Part shown: positions 30,017 through 43,800 of the stretch, in pieces
How positions within the stretch are numbered: position 1 is the first letter of the stretch
Layout: each line of letters starts with the position of its first letter
NCBI GenBank assembly: GCA_958299035.1
Contig: CATQJL010000001.1
Location: 11,073,817-11,137,816 of the forward strand
Length of the DNA stretch: 64,000 nucleotides
Reading direction: 5' to 3'
Origin: Cylicocyclus nassatus
Lineage: Eukaryota; Nematoda; Chromadorea; Rhabditida; Strongylidae
Program-made: the position numbers and the translations under genes
The notes under the pieces: model-generated
Told to the model about the DNA's origin: nothing
Seen by the model: the letters and a program-made list of their open reading frames with translations, nothing else
Databases searched by the model: none

Positions 30017-30635
30017 CCTAATAGTCAGTGTTACACAAACATGCCATCAATCCCTTCGCTGATTTTTTGCAGCCAACAAGCACAGTTTCAAGATGCATCG
30101 TTTCAGAATGAGCAGTCTGCGATATCACATATCAAAGGCACCACAATGTATCGTTTGTTGGAATATAGTATGTATATCGAATCCTACCGTTTTTAATGTT
30201 CTTTAAACTTTCACTTAAGCTGGCAGAGGTCTTCAGGTTGTCAACCATATGACTTGAGAAAGAACTATAGGAGGGGGAGAAAGAAACATGGCACGGATTG
30301 TCTTATATTATGTAAATAACCTGGGTAACGAAAATAGTTATGCGATTTGTTTCATTAGGAGCAACCCTCAGTCTAGAGCTAATGCTTGCTTGTCGACTGG
30401 CAAAGCAACAAGGTGCTAATAGAAAATAGGCCAACGTCTCTCGTGCAAATGGAGTTAAAAGAAAAGTTATAAAAAGTTCAGCTAAGCAACTCAATTACTT
30501 CTCCTTAACACTAACACTAATAAGTTACACGTGAGAGTTGAAATCTCTTTTCTTACAATTAACTTCCAGCAGATTTATGCATTGCTAACTAACGGAAACC
30601 GCAGTTACCAGGCTGCTATCACGTCTTTATATCAT

Positions 30636-30868
30636 ACTAGCGAACCAATAATCTAAAGGTGCTATTTGGAAGAGCGTTCGCTTCGGGACCCCCGGGCAGT
30701 TTCCCGCTATTTGCATATTTTTGAATTGCGCTTACGATTCTTTATATATTAGACTAGTGAACCAGCAATTAAAGGTGCTAGATTGCATCTGCGCGCTTCG
30801 GGACCCCCAAGCAGTTTCCCGCTATTTGCATATTTTTGAATTGCGCTTACGATTCTTTATATATTAGA
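30636..30868. repeat. 117-bp tandem duplication
   Basis: Two head-to-tail units begin ACTAGYGAACCA at 30636 and 30753. The 3' halves (CCCGCTATTTGCATATTTTTGAATTGCGCTTACG...) are identical. The 5' halves differ by small changes. Confidence 0.8.
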
Positions 30869-31873
30869 TATGCTCTTTATCAAAAGCCAAGTGCTCCATG
30901 TATCAACCGCAATGCTGATGCACAATTTTGGCTGCTAAAAAATTGTGAGACTAACAAAATCCAAACATTCTTTTGTACACTGCATCAAATACATATTTTC
31001 GTATTCTATTAATAACCGAGTATTTATGGACGCCGCATGTTGCCAGACTTTATAGGCGATAAAGACATAGCATAGGAGTCAAGATCATCTTTACATCTCG
31101 CATTTGAACTGTCATTGTGATTCACGCGGGAGACAACATCTGCGAGAAGTGAAACCTTACAAGTGAACTATGGAACAATTTCACCATGCAATCTTCATGG
31201 GAAGTAATGATATAAGTATACCCAATAAGAAAGTGCTTTAAAGCACCTAACTCACGTCAAATAAGCCACTTCTTCCGGCATATATACATATTCTCTAGCC
31301 GACACACAATAATCGCACAGAAAAACAAAAGTAAACAGATTGTTGTTAGATTGTTCAAATATCTTGCACCAAATCTTCGGAAACCTTATGTAAAGTTTAA
31401 ATAAAAAGACTGGTTTTAGTTTGTGTCTGATTTTCATATGGAAAAGAGCGTCGCATTTTAGACGATCACACCAGCTATATTTTTTGTGAGATCAAGATCA
31501 AAATCGCAAAAACTGTCAGGCTCCAGCTAAAGCGATTGTGGGGTTTTTGCACTCAGGCAATTCCATTCTATACAAACCTTCAAGGTTACAACAATAATTG
31601 TCTAACCTACCAGCAGCGCTAAGCAATATCGAGTGTACTATAAACTGAGAAGAACGGCTTCGCGCTTAGGGTCTTTAATTTTCGATTTAGTTATAGAAAA
31701 ATATAGCAAAAGCAAAAAATTTGATATCTATTTCAAGCCTCCCTAGTTAATCTTCTTTCTCGAAAACTCAAACGCAAACACAACGAATGTGCACAAAGGC
31801 GCAATCCAATTTTTGGTGCAAGACATTCGAACTAAATTGGAAGTGACTAGCGCCAGTCTTTCCAAAGCATCCA

Positions 31874-34800
31874 TTATTTGGCGAATTTTTTGAAGATGTT
31901 CGACAGCTCGCGGAAGTGCTTGTTGAGCCATTCGACTTTGTGTTCCGATTTCTCTATCGCTTCGTCGAAATCGCCAAACTGGCTAGCATGCTTGCCGCTT
32001 TTCTTCAGTGATTTGAGCTGAAAAAATATAATGAATTTCTGGATATACTCTTTGAAAAAGTTATGGTAGAAGGCATATGAGTGTTCTGCAACGCACACTT
32101 GCTTTCTGGTTATTGTGCTCTAAATTGACAAATCAGAAGTAGTTACCATACAGCGTCACATAACATATGTATGCGCAACGAAAGAAACTAAACAGTTGAA
32201 AGAGTGCCCAGGCAAATCTGAGCACATGAGAATCGGAGAAGGAGTCTAATTTTGAGCACGCAACCATGGAATTGCCCTCCTTATATCTGAACGCTTTATG
32301 GGCAAAATTAAGAGCACTTCTAAGGAGAGAAATTGATCATAAGTACGCAGGTGAACATATGGATGCACGTTTGGCACAATATGAGTTACGAACATCTCAA
32401 TTGAGCAACGCGTCCGCGCCAACTGGTTCTCACACGATGCACAACAGTAGGACCGGACATCGGAGGCGTTGCCTGATTGAGGTGTTCGTTCCTCTCCGCA
32501 TAATAAGATTTGCTTTTTGAGGTCTCTTCGCAAAACTTTCTCATGTCTCTGCCTACAAAGCAGTTTAGTAGATAAAGATTCAGGATCCTTACGCTGCATT
32601 GAATAGTACAGGGTGTCCCGAAAAAATGTTAACATTGTTTGGTCGTTAATAACTCCCTTGCTTTCAAGTTTTTCGCCGAGCTTTAGGTACTATTCTGTAG
32701 AGCGATGATAAACTTAGATTTGCAGTATGGAGCGAATCATCCGACTCTCCTCGTTACTGTAGAATTACGGTAGGAAATTTGACAAGTATTTTAGGCCATT
32801 GAAGACCATTTTCTAATTCGAAACAGAGCCGAACATGCCAAAATCTCTTGTATACTACGTTAATGAAAGCCGCTAATTGCGGATATGAAATTTCCATCTT
32901 ATTATAATACTCCTTTTCAAAGTTATCCTAAGTAAAGTGTAATAACTGACTTCCCAGCATGTGTCAAGAATGTGATCACACCGTCAAAAAAGCTGAAAAC
33001 ACTCGTAAAAAGTTGTGTAGTAAAATCAGCGTGCGCGAAAACCCTAGTACACGTTTTTTCAGATTTTTTGAAAAAAATTTTGTCAGAGGGTATATTTCAC
33101 GACGGTTCCACATGCTGGAATTTCTTACCGTAATCCTACAGTATGAATGAGAAATCGGCGTCCGCTCTAAACTGCAAATCTAAGATGAACCTCGATCTAC
33201 AGAATGGTGCCTCAAGCTCGCCGAAAGACATGAAATCAAGGGAGTTATTAACGATCAAACAGTGTTAACATTTTTTTGGGACACCCTGTATGCAGCTTTT
33301 CTGAAAATTGCAAAAATGCCATTACTACTTCTACTTAGTACATGTATGTGCAAAAAACGACTACAATGCGCACCTGATGTGCAGCTGATAATTTTATCAG
33401 ATAATAATATCAGCAGCTATGAAATACATTACTGTCTATCGTAAGTACCTTTCAGTTCTGTGCAAACTACGATAGCCATTACTTCCAAAAACCTTTTCAA
33501 AGTTGCCAGTTGAACCATACCTGTTCAATCTGATGTTGCGATCGTATTCCAAGTCCAGCTTTCTTGATAATATTTCCAATGGTGGTACGCTCTGGCATCA
33601 GCCTAAAGTGATAATTCGTATCGAGGATCCATACTTTTTTCCTCAACTTACCCATCGTATATATCGTCCCAGCGTTCAATGAAGAAATTAAATATGATTT
33701 CCTGACCAACTTGGTTATTCGAAACACCTCTGAAGATGTAGCTGACGTCTTGAAGGCGTACAAAAGAAGAGTTTCGATCAAGTGACAACAGCATCAGCCT
33801 AAAAACAAAAACTCAAATATTTCAAATATCTACCCCACGAGCATTATAAAACTAGCTAATCCATCTGCGTCAACAAAGAAACGGTACTCTTTCAATGAAG
33901 TGATATCCTTGGTGCATGTAAGCGCATCAAGCAATCTAATCCTCTCTAGTTGCACAGGTTCAGCCATGTAAAGTTCCATTGCCTAAAAGGACCCGTTAAG
34001 AAATAAATGTAATTTTTCCAAATCTATTACCTTTTCGTACGCGACTTCACCTCCCTCTTTAACACCATAACAATACGTTTTGCTTCGCAGTGGAGCGGCA
34101 AGGCTAAACATGAAGTAATTGCAATAGAATGGCTCAATTCACTGCTTACCTTACACATCGACTTGCGACAGAATCGTTTCCTTGGCATTTGGCTATAACT
34201 TCATCATCAAAGAGTTTCTTGTAGTTGGATTTACAATCGCTGAGATCGAGTTTGCAGGCAAAATTGATAACATCCTGCTCGAGAAGGCTGCAAAATGTGC
34301 TTGTTTACTTTAAGACTATACAAATTGTGATCAATAGACTGGGTCATCATCGAATTTGTTATAGTTTTTGGAAGCACATCTTAACATGCTAAAATTGCCA
34401 CAATAGTACAAAAAGATGGGTTTTCTTACATTAGGTCGGTCTGAAGGTAGTCTTTTGATTCAGGACAATTCGCAAAACTCGTAAATGAAAATAATTCAGG
34501 ATTTCATGCACTATATGATGCGAAATTTCTTGCTCTTTTCGAAAGCTACGCCTTCGCCCAGCTCTTGTGACGCTTTTGTCAAAGTCAGATAATCTTTATT
34601 TACAACCGCTCATTCACTTTAACTCATTCAGTTTCACTTTCGATAAGACGCTGATCAACGGACACTGAAAGGTTCTTCACATTTTTTGTAATCTCATTGT
34701 CAGCTACTGTTGCAGAGATTTCCCGAAAATCTTCGGCAATGACCAAATATAGTACTTGATCCATCCAAAAATTGTAGAACATCGACAGGTGAAAAATGCA

Positions 34801-37800
34801 GGTACTAATCGATGTATCTTTTTCGTCTCCTTTTCATAATTTTTTTTCTTCATAATTTTTCCTCTGCGATGTAGTCGAGACTATGAGGAAAATATATGCT
34901 TTTAAAAATTGTGAACCTTTGTATTTTAGAGATGCAAAGGCTCATTACTTCTTAAAATCAACTTTTCATGGTCAAGTTCTGGAGAATGTAAACTCTGAAG
35001 TTTCCCAAATCTTCAATCAAATTACAGACCAAACAATCTTTTCGATACTCATTCTTCTGGAAATCAACTAAAGAAATTCTGGAAATAGCTAGAGAGATGC
35101 GAAAAAAAAGCATTCCATTGCACACGTTTTGTTCTACGATACCGCTCATAATTGATCAAAAAACTCGCACTGCGGCGCACTCCGCCGGAGTGCGACGCAG
35201 TCCACTACAGTGCAGCGAAGTGTGCCGCACTGCCCTGCAGTCCGCCGAAGAGCGCTGCAGTGCGCCGGAGTGCGGCAGAGTGCTGCCGCACTCCGCTGTT
35301 CTCCGTCGTACTTTAGAGGAGTAAGTACGATGGAGAACAGCGGAGTGCGCCGCACATCACTAGAGTCCGTCGGGATCCGCGTCGCATCGCCGCATCTCGC
35401 TTCAGAATGGACAAATTCTGAATCCGAGGAGACCGTTCGATTCGGTTCGGCGAGACGCATCATCTAGTGTATAGCCTCACAATTCAGCAGGATATGATAG
35501 GTATACGCTAGACAGTAAGTTTTCGCTCAATTTTGCGGATTTTTGCGGTTAAATTTTCAGTGTGCTGATAAGTATTGTCATTGACTTGTCGCTGATGACT
35601 CATAGAAAGTACACTGTAGGAGTATTGTAGAGAGTCACTCTGGCCGAATTCGTTCTGAAATCTGCTCAAGATCACAATACCGCTCACAGAATGTGCAAAA
35701 CTTCCGTGAACTTCGCGGAATTCCGGAATTTTCGCCAGAGTCCGCAGTATTTGGGAAGTCCACGAAATTCCAGAATCCGCGGAATCATGGAAATCACGCA
35801 GAATACGCAATGCCATAATTCCCTTCGGAATAAATATATTCTAAATCCGGAAGCAGCAATGTGTTCAGATCGTTGAGCCAAATCTTTTGAAGTACAGTAT
35901 GCCCTCGATATTCCGTTTACAGTTTTCTCAAATTTTTTCTGTGGAGGTCCTTTCGCAAGGATGTAACGCAGCGTCTATGTAACATAAAAGATTCCAGTAA
36001 GCACTACTCGATAGTACTGTTCTTGTAGGTTATAGAAGAAGCTGCAGACTGTTCTTCAAAAGGGATAGAGGCGTTGGTAAATTTTAGGAAAATTACGCGT
36101 TTCTAAATTCTACTCGCCGTAACTTCCTTCGAAATGAATATATTCCGAAGACTCAGACTCCATTTTATGGAAATCGTAGAGTTGCAAGCCTACGAGAACA
36201 CGTCCTCATGCATTTTGCCCAAGAAGTAAAGATCGCATACTTCGTCGAAATTCCACCGCGAGTGGTTCTACAACACGCTAATCAAATCTGTTCACATCGT
36301 TTAATGGATCTTTGTGTTGGGTTTGTTAGATAGATCTGAGCCACGAAGCTGATTCAATTTGTAACTTGGCAATTTTTATATTGGAGCTTGAGATATGCAC
36401 CATTCGATAGCACAGTTCCTAGTAGCTTTGAATTAAAAAAGCATAGAGGAAGTTTTCCGACAGATACGCGAGAAGTGGAAACGAAGTTACGAAATTTCGT
36501 GACTCAGTTACAGTTACCTCACATATCTCCGCAAAAAGACCCTATACTTGACAGAGAACACGATTTTCATATACAGCATGTTCGAAAACCTCTATGAGCG
36601 AGGTTTCCTTCCAAATTAAAATCATCAACATTTCGACCAAAACCACTGGCGAGCATCAGAGCGTGAATCAAGAAAAAATCAAATAACCCAAGTTTCTGAA
36701 ATCTTGCCCATAGGGTTGTCCAATTTGCTGATGGCAAGATAGCTTTGTATTCTAGGGTCACGACGAGTAGAATTTGGGACAAGATTTCTGCAATTTACCA
36801 GCCCTTCTATCTCCACTGGGAAGACGCCTGTGACTACTTTTTAGCGCTCCATAATCTAAGAAATAAGTACTATTGAGCGGTCCTTGCTGGATTCTAGGGG
36901 CAATGCGCGCTGCTTTACACTTTCGCGAAAAGACATCCACAGAAAAATTTGAGAATACTGACATCGGAATATCAAGGACATGCAGTATATCGAAGAATTT
37001 GCCTTGATGAACTGAGCACGAAGCTTTCGTCGGATTTGGAATATATTCATTCCGAAGGAAGTTACGGCGAGTAGAATTTAGAAACGCGTAATTTTCCTAA
37101 AATTTACCAACGCCTCTATCCCTTTTGAAGAACAGTCTGCAGCTTCTTCTATAACCTACAAGAACAGTACTATCGAGTAGTGCTTACTGGAATCTTTTAT
37201 GTTACATAGACGCTGCGTTACATCCTTGCGAAAGGACCTCCACAGAAAAAATTTGAGAAAACTGTAAACGGAATATCGAGGGCATACTGTACTTCAAAAG
37301 ATTTGGCTCAACGATCTGAACACATTGCTGCTTCCGGATTTAGAATATATTTATTCCGAAGGAAGTTATGGCGTTGCGTATTCTACGTGATTCCCATGAT
37401 TCCGCGGATTCTGGAATTTCGTGGACTTCCCGAATACTGCGGACTCTGGCGACAAATCCGGAATTCCGCGAAGTTCACGGAAGTTTTGCACATTCTGTGA
37501 GCGGTATTGTGATCTTGAGCAGAATTCAGAACGAATTCGGCCAGAGTGACTCTCTACAATACTCCTACAATGTACTTTCTATGTGTCATCAGCGACAAAT
37601 CAATGACAATACTTATCAGCACACTGAACAATTTAACCGAACAAAAATCCGCAAAATTGAGCGAAAACTTACTGTCTAGCGTATACCTATCATATCCTGC
37701 TAAATTGTGGGGCTATATACTAGATGATGCGTCTCGCCGAACTGAATCGAACGATCTTTTCGGATTCAGAATTCGTCCATTCTAAAGCGAGATGCGGCGA

Positions 37801-40800
37801 CCGCGCATTCCGACGGACTCTAGTGATGTGCGGCGCACTCCGCTGTTCTCCGTCGTACTTTAGTGGAGTGTGTCGCACTCTGCCGCACTCCGGCGCACTG
37901 CAGCGCACTTCGGCGGACTGCAGTGCAGTGCGGCACACTTCGCTGCACTCAAGTGGACTGCGTCGCACTCTGGCGCTCTGCAGCGCACTCCGGCAGAGTG
38001 CGCCGCATAAATTTGCAAAAATCAAGAAATCCGACAAGAAACGGAAAAACAGGTGATGCGATCGAATTGCGCCGAGCAAACGGCGTCGCGTGCGTACGCT
38101 GGTGGTGGTCCATATGTGCACTCCTGGGGATCGACGATAGACATGCGGTTTTCCAACAGTAAAAACATTTTGGGCCATTTGTACAGTTCTGGCCAAATGG
38201 AAAGGCTGTTGTTAGTCATGTGGTCGGATTTGGATCGCTACAGGTAGGGCAATATTTTTGCTACGCCCGACCACCTCCATATCGGCCACCACGGAAAAAA
38301 TGATGATGATCGCTATGAGAGATTTTGCCGATACTGAAAGATGTAACAAAAGGGACTGAATTACAATAGTTTAACATGAGTTTTCATAAAAAATGCAATT
38401 ATTTGAAAATATGTAGGAAGAATGAAATCTCATTGTGCGCATTTTCTCTTAATATTGAAAAATCTTTTGCAAGAAAAGTGGACAAAAATTATTTTTTCTT
38501 CGGTCAAGTGCTTGTCCAAATAGCCCTTCTAAAGCATAGGGTGAGAGTCGTAAATTCAGCTAACGAACGTAAAACTAGGGATTCAACTGAGTTTACATGA
38601 TCTGACGGGGGTGTTCTGCGGGCCATTTTTATTACGAAAGGCGCGGATTGGTACAAAGAGGCACGGACTTCAGATCGATTTCATAAAATGGTAATCTACA
38701 GAGTATGAGACGCTATGATAAGTGTAAGAAACGAGAAATTGGATTATCGTCTTGCGGCACCTCAAAGGATGAAAAAGTTTTTGAGACAACCGTTGAGCGA
38801 CCGATAATTGAGCAATTGTATAACAGGCATGAATACAAAGTTTCATCATTCAACATCATATCATCAAGTGAAACATGTAAGACTTACTTCTCCAAAAATA
38901 GCTTGTCATTTCTGTATTCATTTGCAATGTGATTGAGACTGCTTTTTTGATAGATTGGATTCACGAGGCTCAACATGAATCGCTAAAGACATCAATCAAA
39001 CGAATTCTCTTACACAAACATAGGTGACTTGCCTTCGCAAATTTAACTTCTGGCTCATTGCCGAAGTATCGCAGTAAGTCAGTGAATCCATCAATGGCTG
39101 CTTCCCAAGGGAGATAATCCTACAAACGAGTTAATCTGTGTTTGTGACTGTGGTTTGTATAATTTGTTAGTTCCTTGCTTCTCTGTTTGAACGAAGTAAA
39201 TCAAGTTTTTGTGGCCTGCTCTTTCTGAGTATTCCATCATCACAGCTTAACTACTTTATTCATACTCTTTATTCTTTATCTTGGTTTGGGCAATGCCTTA
39301 GCTAGAGCATCCTCGACAGTTTCCAAACAAATAACCCATGTGCCCAGATTTGCCTGGACACTGCCTTTGAGCTCGCCCGTTTATTCTGTTGATGAACCTA
39401 CTTTAGGTTAGCCCCACAGTTTGCGCCTCACATGTGTCCACTCCACAACTACCGACTTTTTGGGAGCCACGGTGTCAATGGTCGCCTGGACTCCAATCAG
39501 CGTTTGCGCCTATCCAAAACTATCGAAGCCCGCCAGTATCCATAGTGCCCCGACGATTCTTCATGCCTTCCCCCGAGAACAACCGACTGTTACCACGACA
39601 GGCTGTAGGTCCCGCGCTACACCTAGGGACTCTTGACTCGAAGGTTTGTGGGTATGTTTGACTTGTAGGGTCATAGGTAACAGGTGGATCAGAAGCTACT
39701 TCGGACCCTTTTTTCTTGTTGCAGTGTCGCGGATTCGCGACTTCTTTATAACGAGTCCACCGCCCCGCTGCAAAGGGTCCTAAAACGCCGTCCTCGCGCT
39801 GTTCGACTCTCACCGCCAAATCTGCCGCAGCTTATTCATAATTCAGCTTTCTGGCGGCATTGTTACGTAGTCATCGCAGCTGACACCTCGCGGTCGGGTT
39901 CCACTTTCGTCTCCAACTCCATCGATAAATACAGCCCCTTCCCCTTCCCCTGCTCAGCGTCGTCTACATCTACGCCATCGAGGACTGGCTTCTGTCCTCG
40001 ATGGCGGAAGCTAAAGCACTGTGAATATTATACGACACTTTGATGCATACAATGTAGAAGAGGCTTTGTGCTATCACATGTAGTAGTTGTGTTTGCCAGG
40101 TACTACTGCTTCGAAGACGCAAGTAGAATTCTGCGAATATTACCTACTGCTGGCCATTTGTCTTCAAATAAATTCGAAAGCTGTAAGAGTGCAGCAGGTA
40201 CTGAAGTTCAGACTAAATTCTCTCCACGCGTCTTCTATATAAGCATCTATTTGGTTTCGATCGATGGAGCAATTTCACAACTTTTTAGATTATGATTTTT
40301 CGTCCCCTTCGCATCATCGCATCCAGGTTTCCAGTATGCGAGTACCTTAATCTAAAATCCCAAAATTTTCTTCCCCAATTATTACAGAAACAATTTCTTC
40401 TGTAGCCAAAAGCTTGCTCTATCATACTGCCATTTGTATAGCGAAAGAAGCAGTTATCGTGAAGGCGTAGGACAAATTTCATCACGACTGCCAGCGTGCC
40501 GCGACAGGCGGTCTTGGCAAGATTTCGAAGGGTTGCTTTAACACGTTTCGGACCGGTGTTGCACATGGTGCAGCACGCTGCTTTGAATAATCTTTTTGAC
40601 GTTTACAGAAGTTTTCTGTTAGTCTAAGGTCAAGTCAAAGGCCTAAGCTTCTACTTTTCAAAAGACTCTGTGGAGTTGGGCCCCCTACATTTGTTTAGGA
40701 GATATGAGCATAAATCGAACAATAGTTGCAACGAAGTGCGGCGACGCGAACGACGCGTGCGACGTCGCAACTTTCCTTTGCTTCGATATCAAAGAGAAAA

Positions 40801-43800
40801 ACCGTAGTTTCAATACTAATGTGTACCGTCTATAACATAGATACTTTTGGATACTATTAGAAACTAAGTTCGTGTTCCTATCTTTTAGGAAAGCACAGAA
40901 GTCCTTAACAAACGACAAAATCTAAACACTTTGAAACCATTCAGAACTCTCGGTGTGGAACTTATCTAACAAGCTGATTACAGATGTAACATTCGGTTTA
41001 AGAAATAAGGCCCCTTTGTTGGCTAATGGCTGAAAGTGCACACTTTCTCGCCGCGCGCGATTTCGCGGTCCGAAACGTGTTAAAGCCCAAAGAGGCAATT
41101 TTATATTTTGGGAGCTGCGCTGCATTTGTAAAGGTTAAACTGATGTGCGCACTAAACTTCTTGTTTCTAGGTACCTTCCTTCTTTTTATCCGAAAGAGTG
41201 CTAGGCTCCTAGACTTTTGCCCCACCCTGTATTGATGCGCTGAACCAGAGCTCGGTTGTGGCTCCAGGGATATTTGTAACGTCATGTTTGGGTGTATTTT
41301 ATAACGCCTAGTGTACAATCGGTATGAAGGCTGGCACGATCCGCGGTAGTGCCTAGAGTTTAAGTATAAGCCCCAAATGTCGATGACTGGGGGCAAATGT
41401 CGAGTAACAATTGTTGCATTAACTGCTAAAGTAGGCTGGTGGCAAGGGCTTCTATGTGTGCATGTATTAGGTTGACTCGAAAGTTTTCGGACATTTTTAG
41501 ATGAGATCTGCTATCTCTTGAAACTTAATGCATGTACATCCGGCAGTGATACCTTCGATAGAGCAAAGCAAGCTCTACAAGATGCAAGGCAAAATTTCGC
41601 ACCAACTTCAATCCACCGTAAGTTTGCATCCAGAATCTGAGTTGTGCTGAAGGCTCGAAAAATTGGGAAAAATCTATATCTTCGTTCAAAAAAATTCTAC
41701 GGATCTCTAATTGCTCACGCAAATTGCCTACCACATCAGACACTCATATGTATCATTGCTGTATCTTCTCCTTAGAATTAGAGAAAACGTAAACTTTCGT
41801 GCTCATACAAAAATGAAGCTGTGCTGTTTCTACGCATGTAATTGAATACCACAACCCCTTAGAAGTATAGCCGTAAATTCTTAGCTTTCAGCAAGCCCTA
41901 GTTTTCGAAAAATATTGACTTTAACATGAAACATCCGAGTGAGGAGAGCTCAACTTGATAATTTTTTGAAATTAGGGCCTGTGGAAAGCTGAAAATTTAC
42001 GATTATATTTCTAAGGGCTTGTAGTGTACAACTACTTGAATAGAAACGGCATTGCTTCGTTTTTGTAAAAACAAGAAAATTTCTCAGTTTTTAGATAAGG
42101 GAGAAACACGGCAAAGGTACATATGAGGTACCTGTGGTGTGCAATTTGCTTGCGTGGAGATCCATAGGATGCATTTGAACGAAAAGATGAATTTCTCCCA
42201 ATTTTTCGAGCTTTCGGTGCGACTCACATTTGGATGCATACCGCGACTCACATTTGGATATATACCCTGGGTAGAAGCTGGTGCGAACTTTTGCATAGCT
42301 TTAACTAACTTTTAACTTTTGCATCTTGTGGAGCTTGCTTTGCACTATCGAAAGATACCTCTGTTGGATTTACATGCATTAAGCTCAAGAGATAGCAGAT
42401 CTCGTCTAAAAATGTCCGAGAACTTTCGAGCCAACCTAATAATAAAAGCTATGTCGTACACATCAAGAATTATGAATTTTTTTAGCACTCGCGTCATCAG
42501 TAAGTCCTCTAATTAACACACATTTTTTCTCAACAACTCATTACACTCAACAGTACAATTTTTTCGCAGTACAAAAAAATCTAGAGGAAGCGGTCAAAAT
42601 TTTGTTTGGGCAGCGCCTCAAGTTCAAAACAGTATTCTCACCTCCTCTGTCCTCAGATATTGCAGCAGATCCAGGATAGTTCCATATGAAACTTTATCAA
42701 TAAGTGCTGTTGCAAATGCGTCGCTGATTATCGCATTTCGCGTAAAAACGTCAAGTTTCTAAATGAGGTATATCGATTACGCTTGATTGTTACATTCAGA
42801 ATAGATAAGGGAAATTGCTGCGTTGCTTCTCCTTCTTGAAAAATAGTACCCTATTGTTAGTAAGCGCGCTTTTTTGTTTTTTAAGCGAGCGATCAGTCGT
42901 TTAGCTGTGCCTCGCGAGACGATCGCTATGCCGTACGATTTCTTCAAGTAATGCGCAGCACAGTAAGGGGTCTCTAGGTCGCTACATTCCTTGTCTGTTA
43001 GGCTTAAGGCATACCTCGTTGTGACACCGTCGTCACGGTTTTTGGTCGCTGCGAATCGGCTGCATGGGCGACGGATCATTGCCTAGAAATCGCTTATCGC
43101 TCGCTCGCAGGCCATACCCTTGCGATTTTGTGAACGCTCACACACCACACTGCATTTTACGCACTTTTGGAAAATTTGCGCTAGTCTGTCTGAAGCGCAT
43201 TTTTTCAAGAAAGTTTGAACAGAATGTGGCACCATATGCTTTCAAAGAATACTGAGCAAACGAACAAGGACATGGATTCACACTCATCTTCGTATTTACC
43301 AAGGTTTTTGTACCGGCGCAATTTAACATCTGCGATGAAATCGACTACAGTTCATAAAGCTTTGAATTCACTTTTTCAGTCATTGGTGGGCATATACGTT
43401 AGCTTCGTAACAGAAGTGCCATGCTTTCGGCTCTGTAAAAGACTTTGATTAGGCATATTTTAGCAACGAGTGCTGCGCGAGCTCTTGTCCGCCAATCTGC
43501 GTTCATACATACATGCTTAAGCAACCAAGATTGCACATCTACTCTACTTCAGGAATTAAGGCGAAAACATTCGAGACTTGGTCATCTTTTACTTGTTGTT
43601 TGAACAAGAACAGTAAGATTAGCGCATTGCGAGAACAATGAATGCTAACAAAAAGGGTGAGGGACATATAGGAAGCATTCCATACTATACACTTCGCATG
43701 TGTTGTTTTTAAAGATCAATAGTATGGAATGCTCGATGACCAACCTTTTCTCATGTAAAGAGGAAGCGATTGCGTGAGATGGAACAGTCTCAAATGAGAT

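Larger units (their letters stand above)
29337..31873. other. Intergenic gap between chemoreceptor 5' end and aminopeptidase 3' end
   Basis: Holds a MITE with 67-bp terminal inverted repeats (29784-30016) and a 117-bp tandem duplication (30636-30868). The promoter of the chemoreceptor should lie at the left side of this gap; no motif is clear. No gene recognised. Confidence 0.5.

Noticed and set aside
35684..37679. Paralogous small proteins (65 and 102-103 codons) on opposite strands
   Set aside because: They mirror each other only because the region is an inverted repeat; they have no domain features and lie within an intron.
35160..38005. CRISPR-like array in the decamer repeats
   Set aside because: No constant repeat with unique spacers. 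It is a degenerate 10-bp tandem array in a eukaryotic intron.
39684..40043. 119-codon + frame and overlapping minus frame as a gene
   Set aside because: No recognisable family; stops interrupt the longer minus-strand reading, so at most it is a decayed element.
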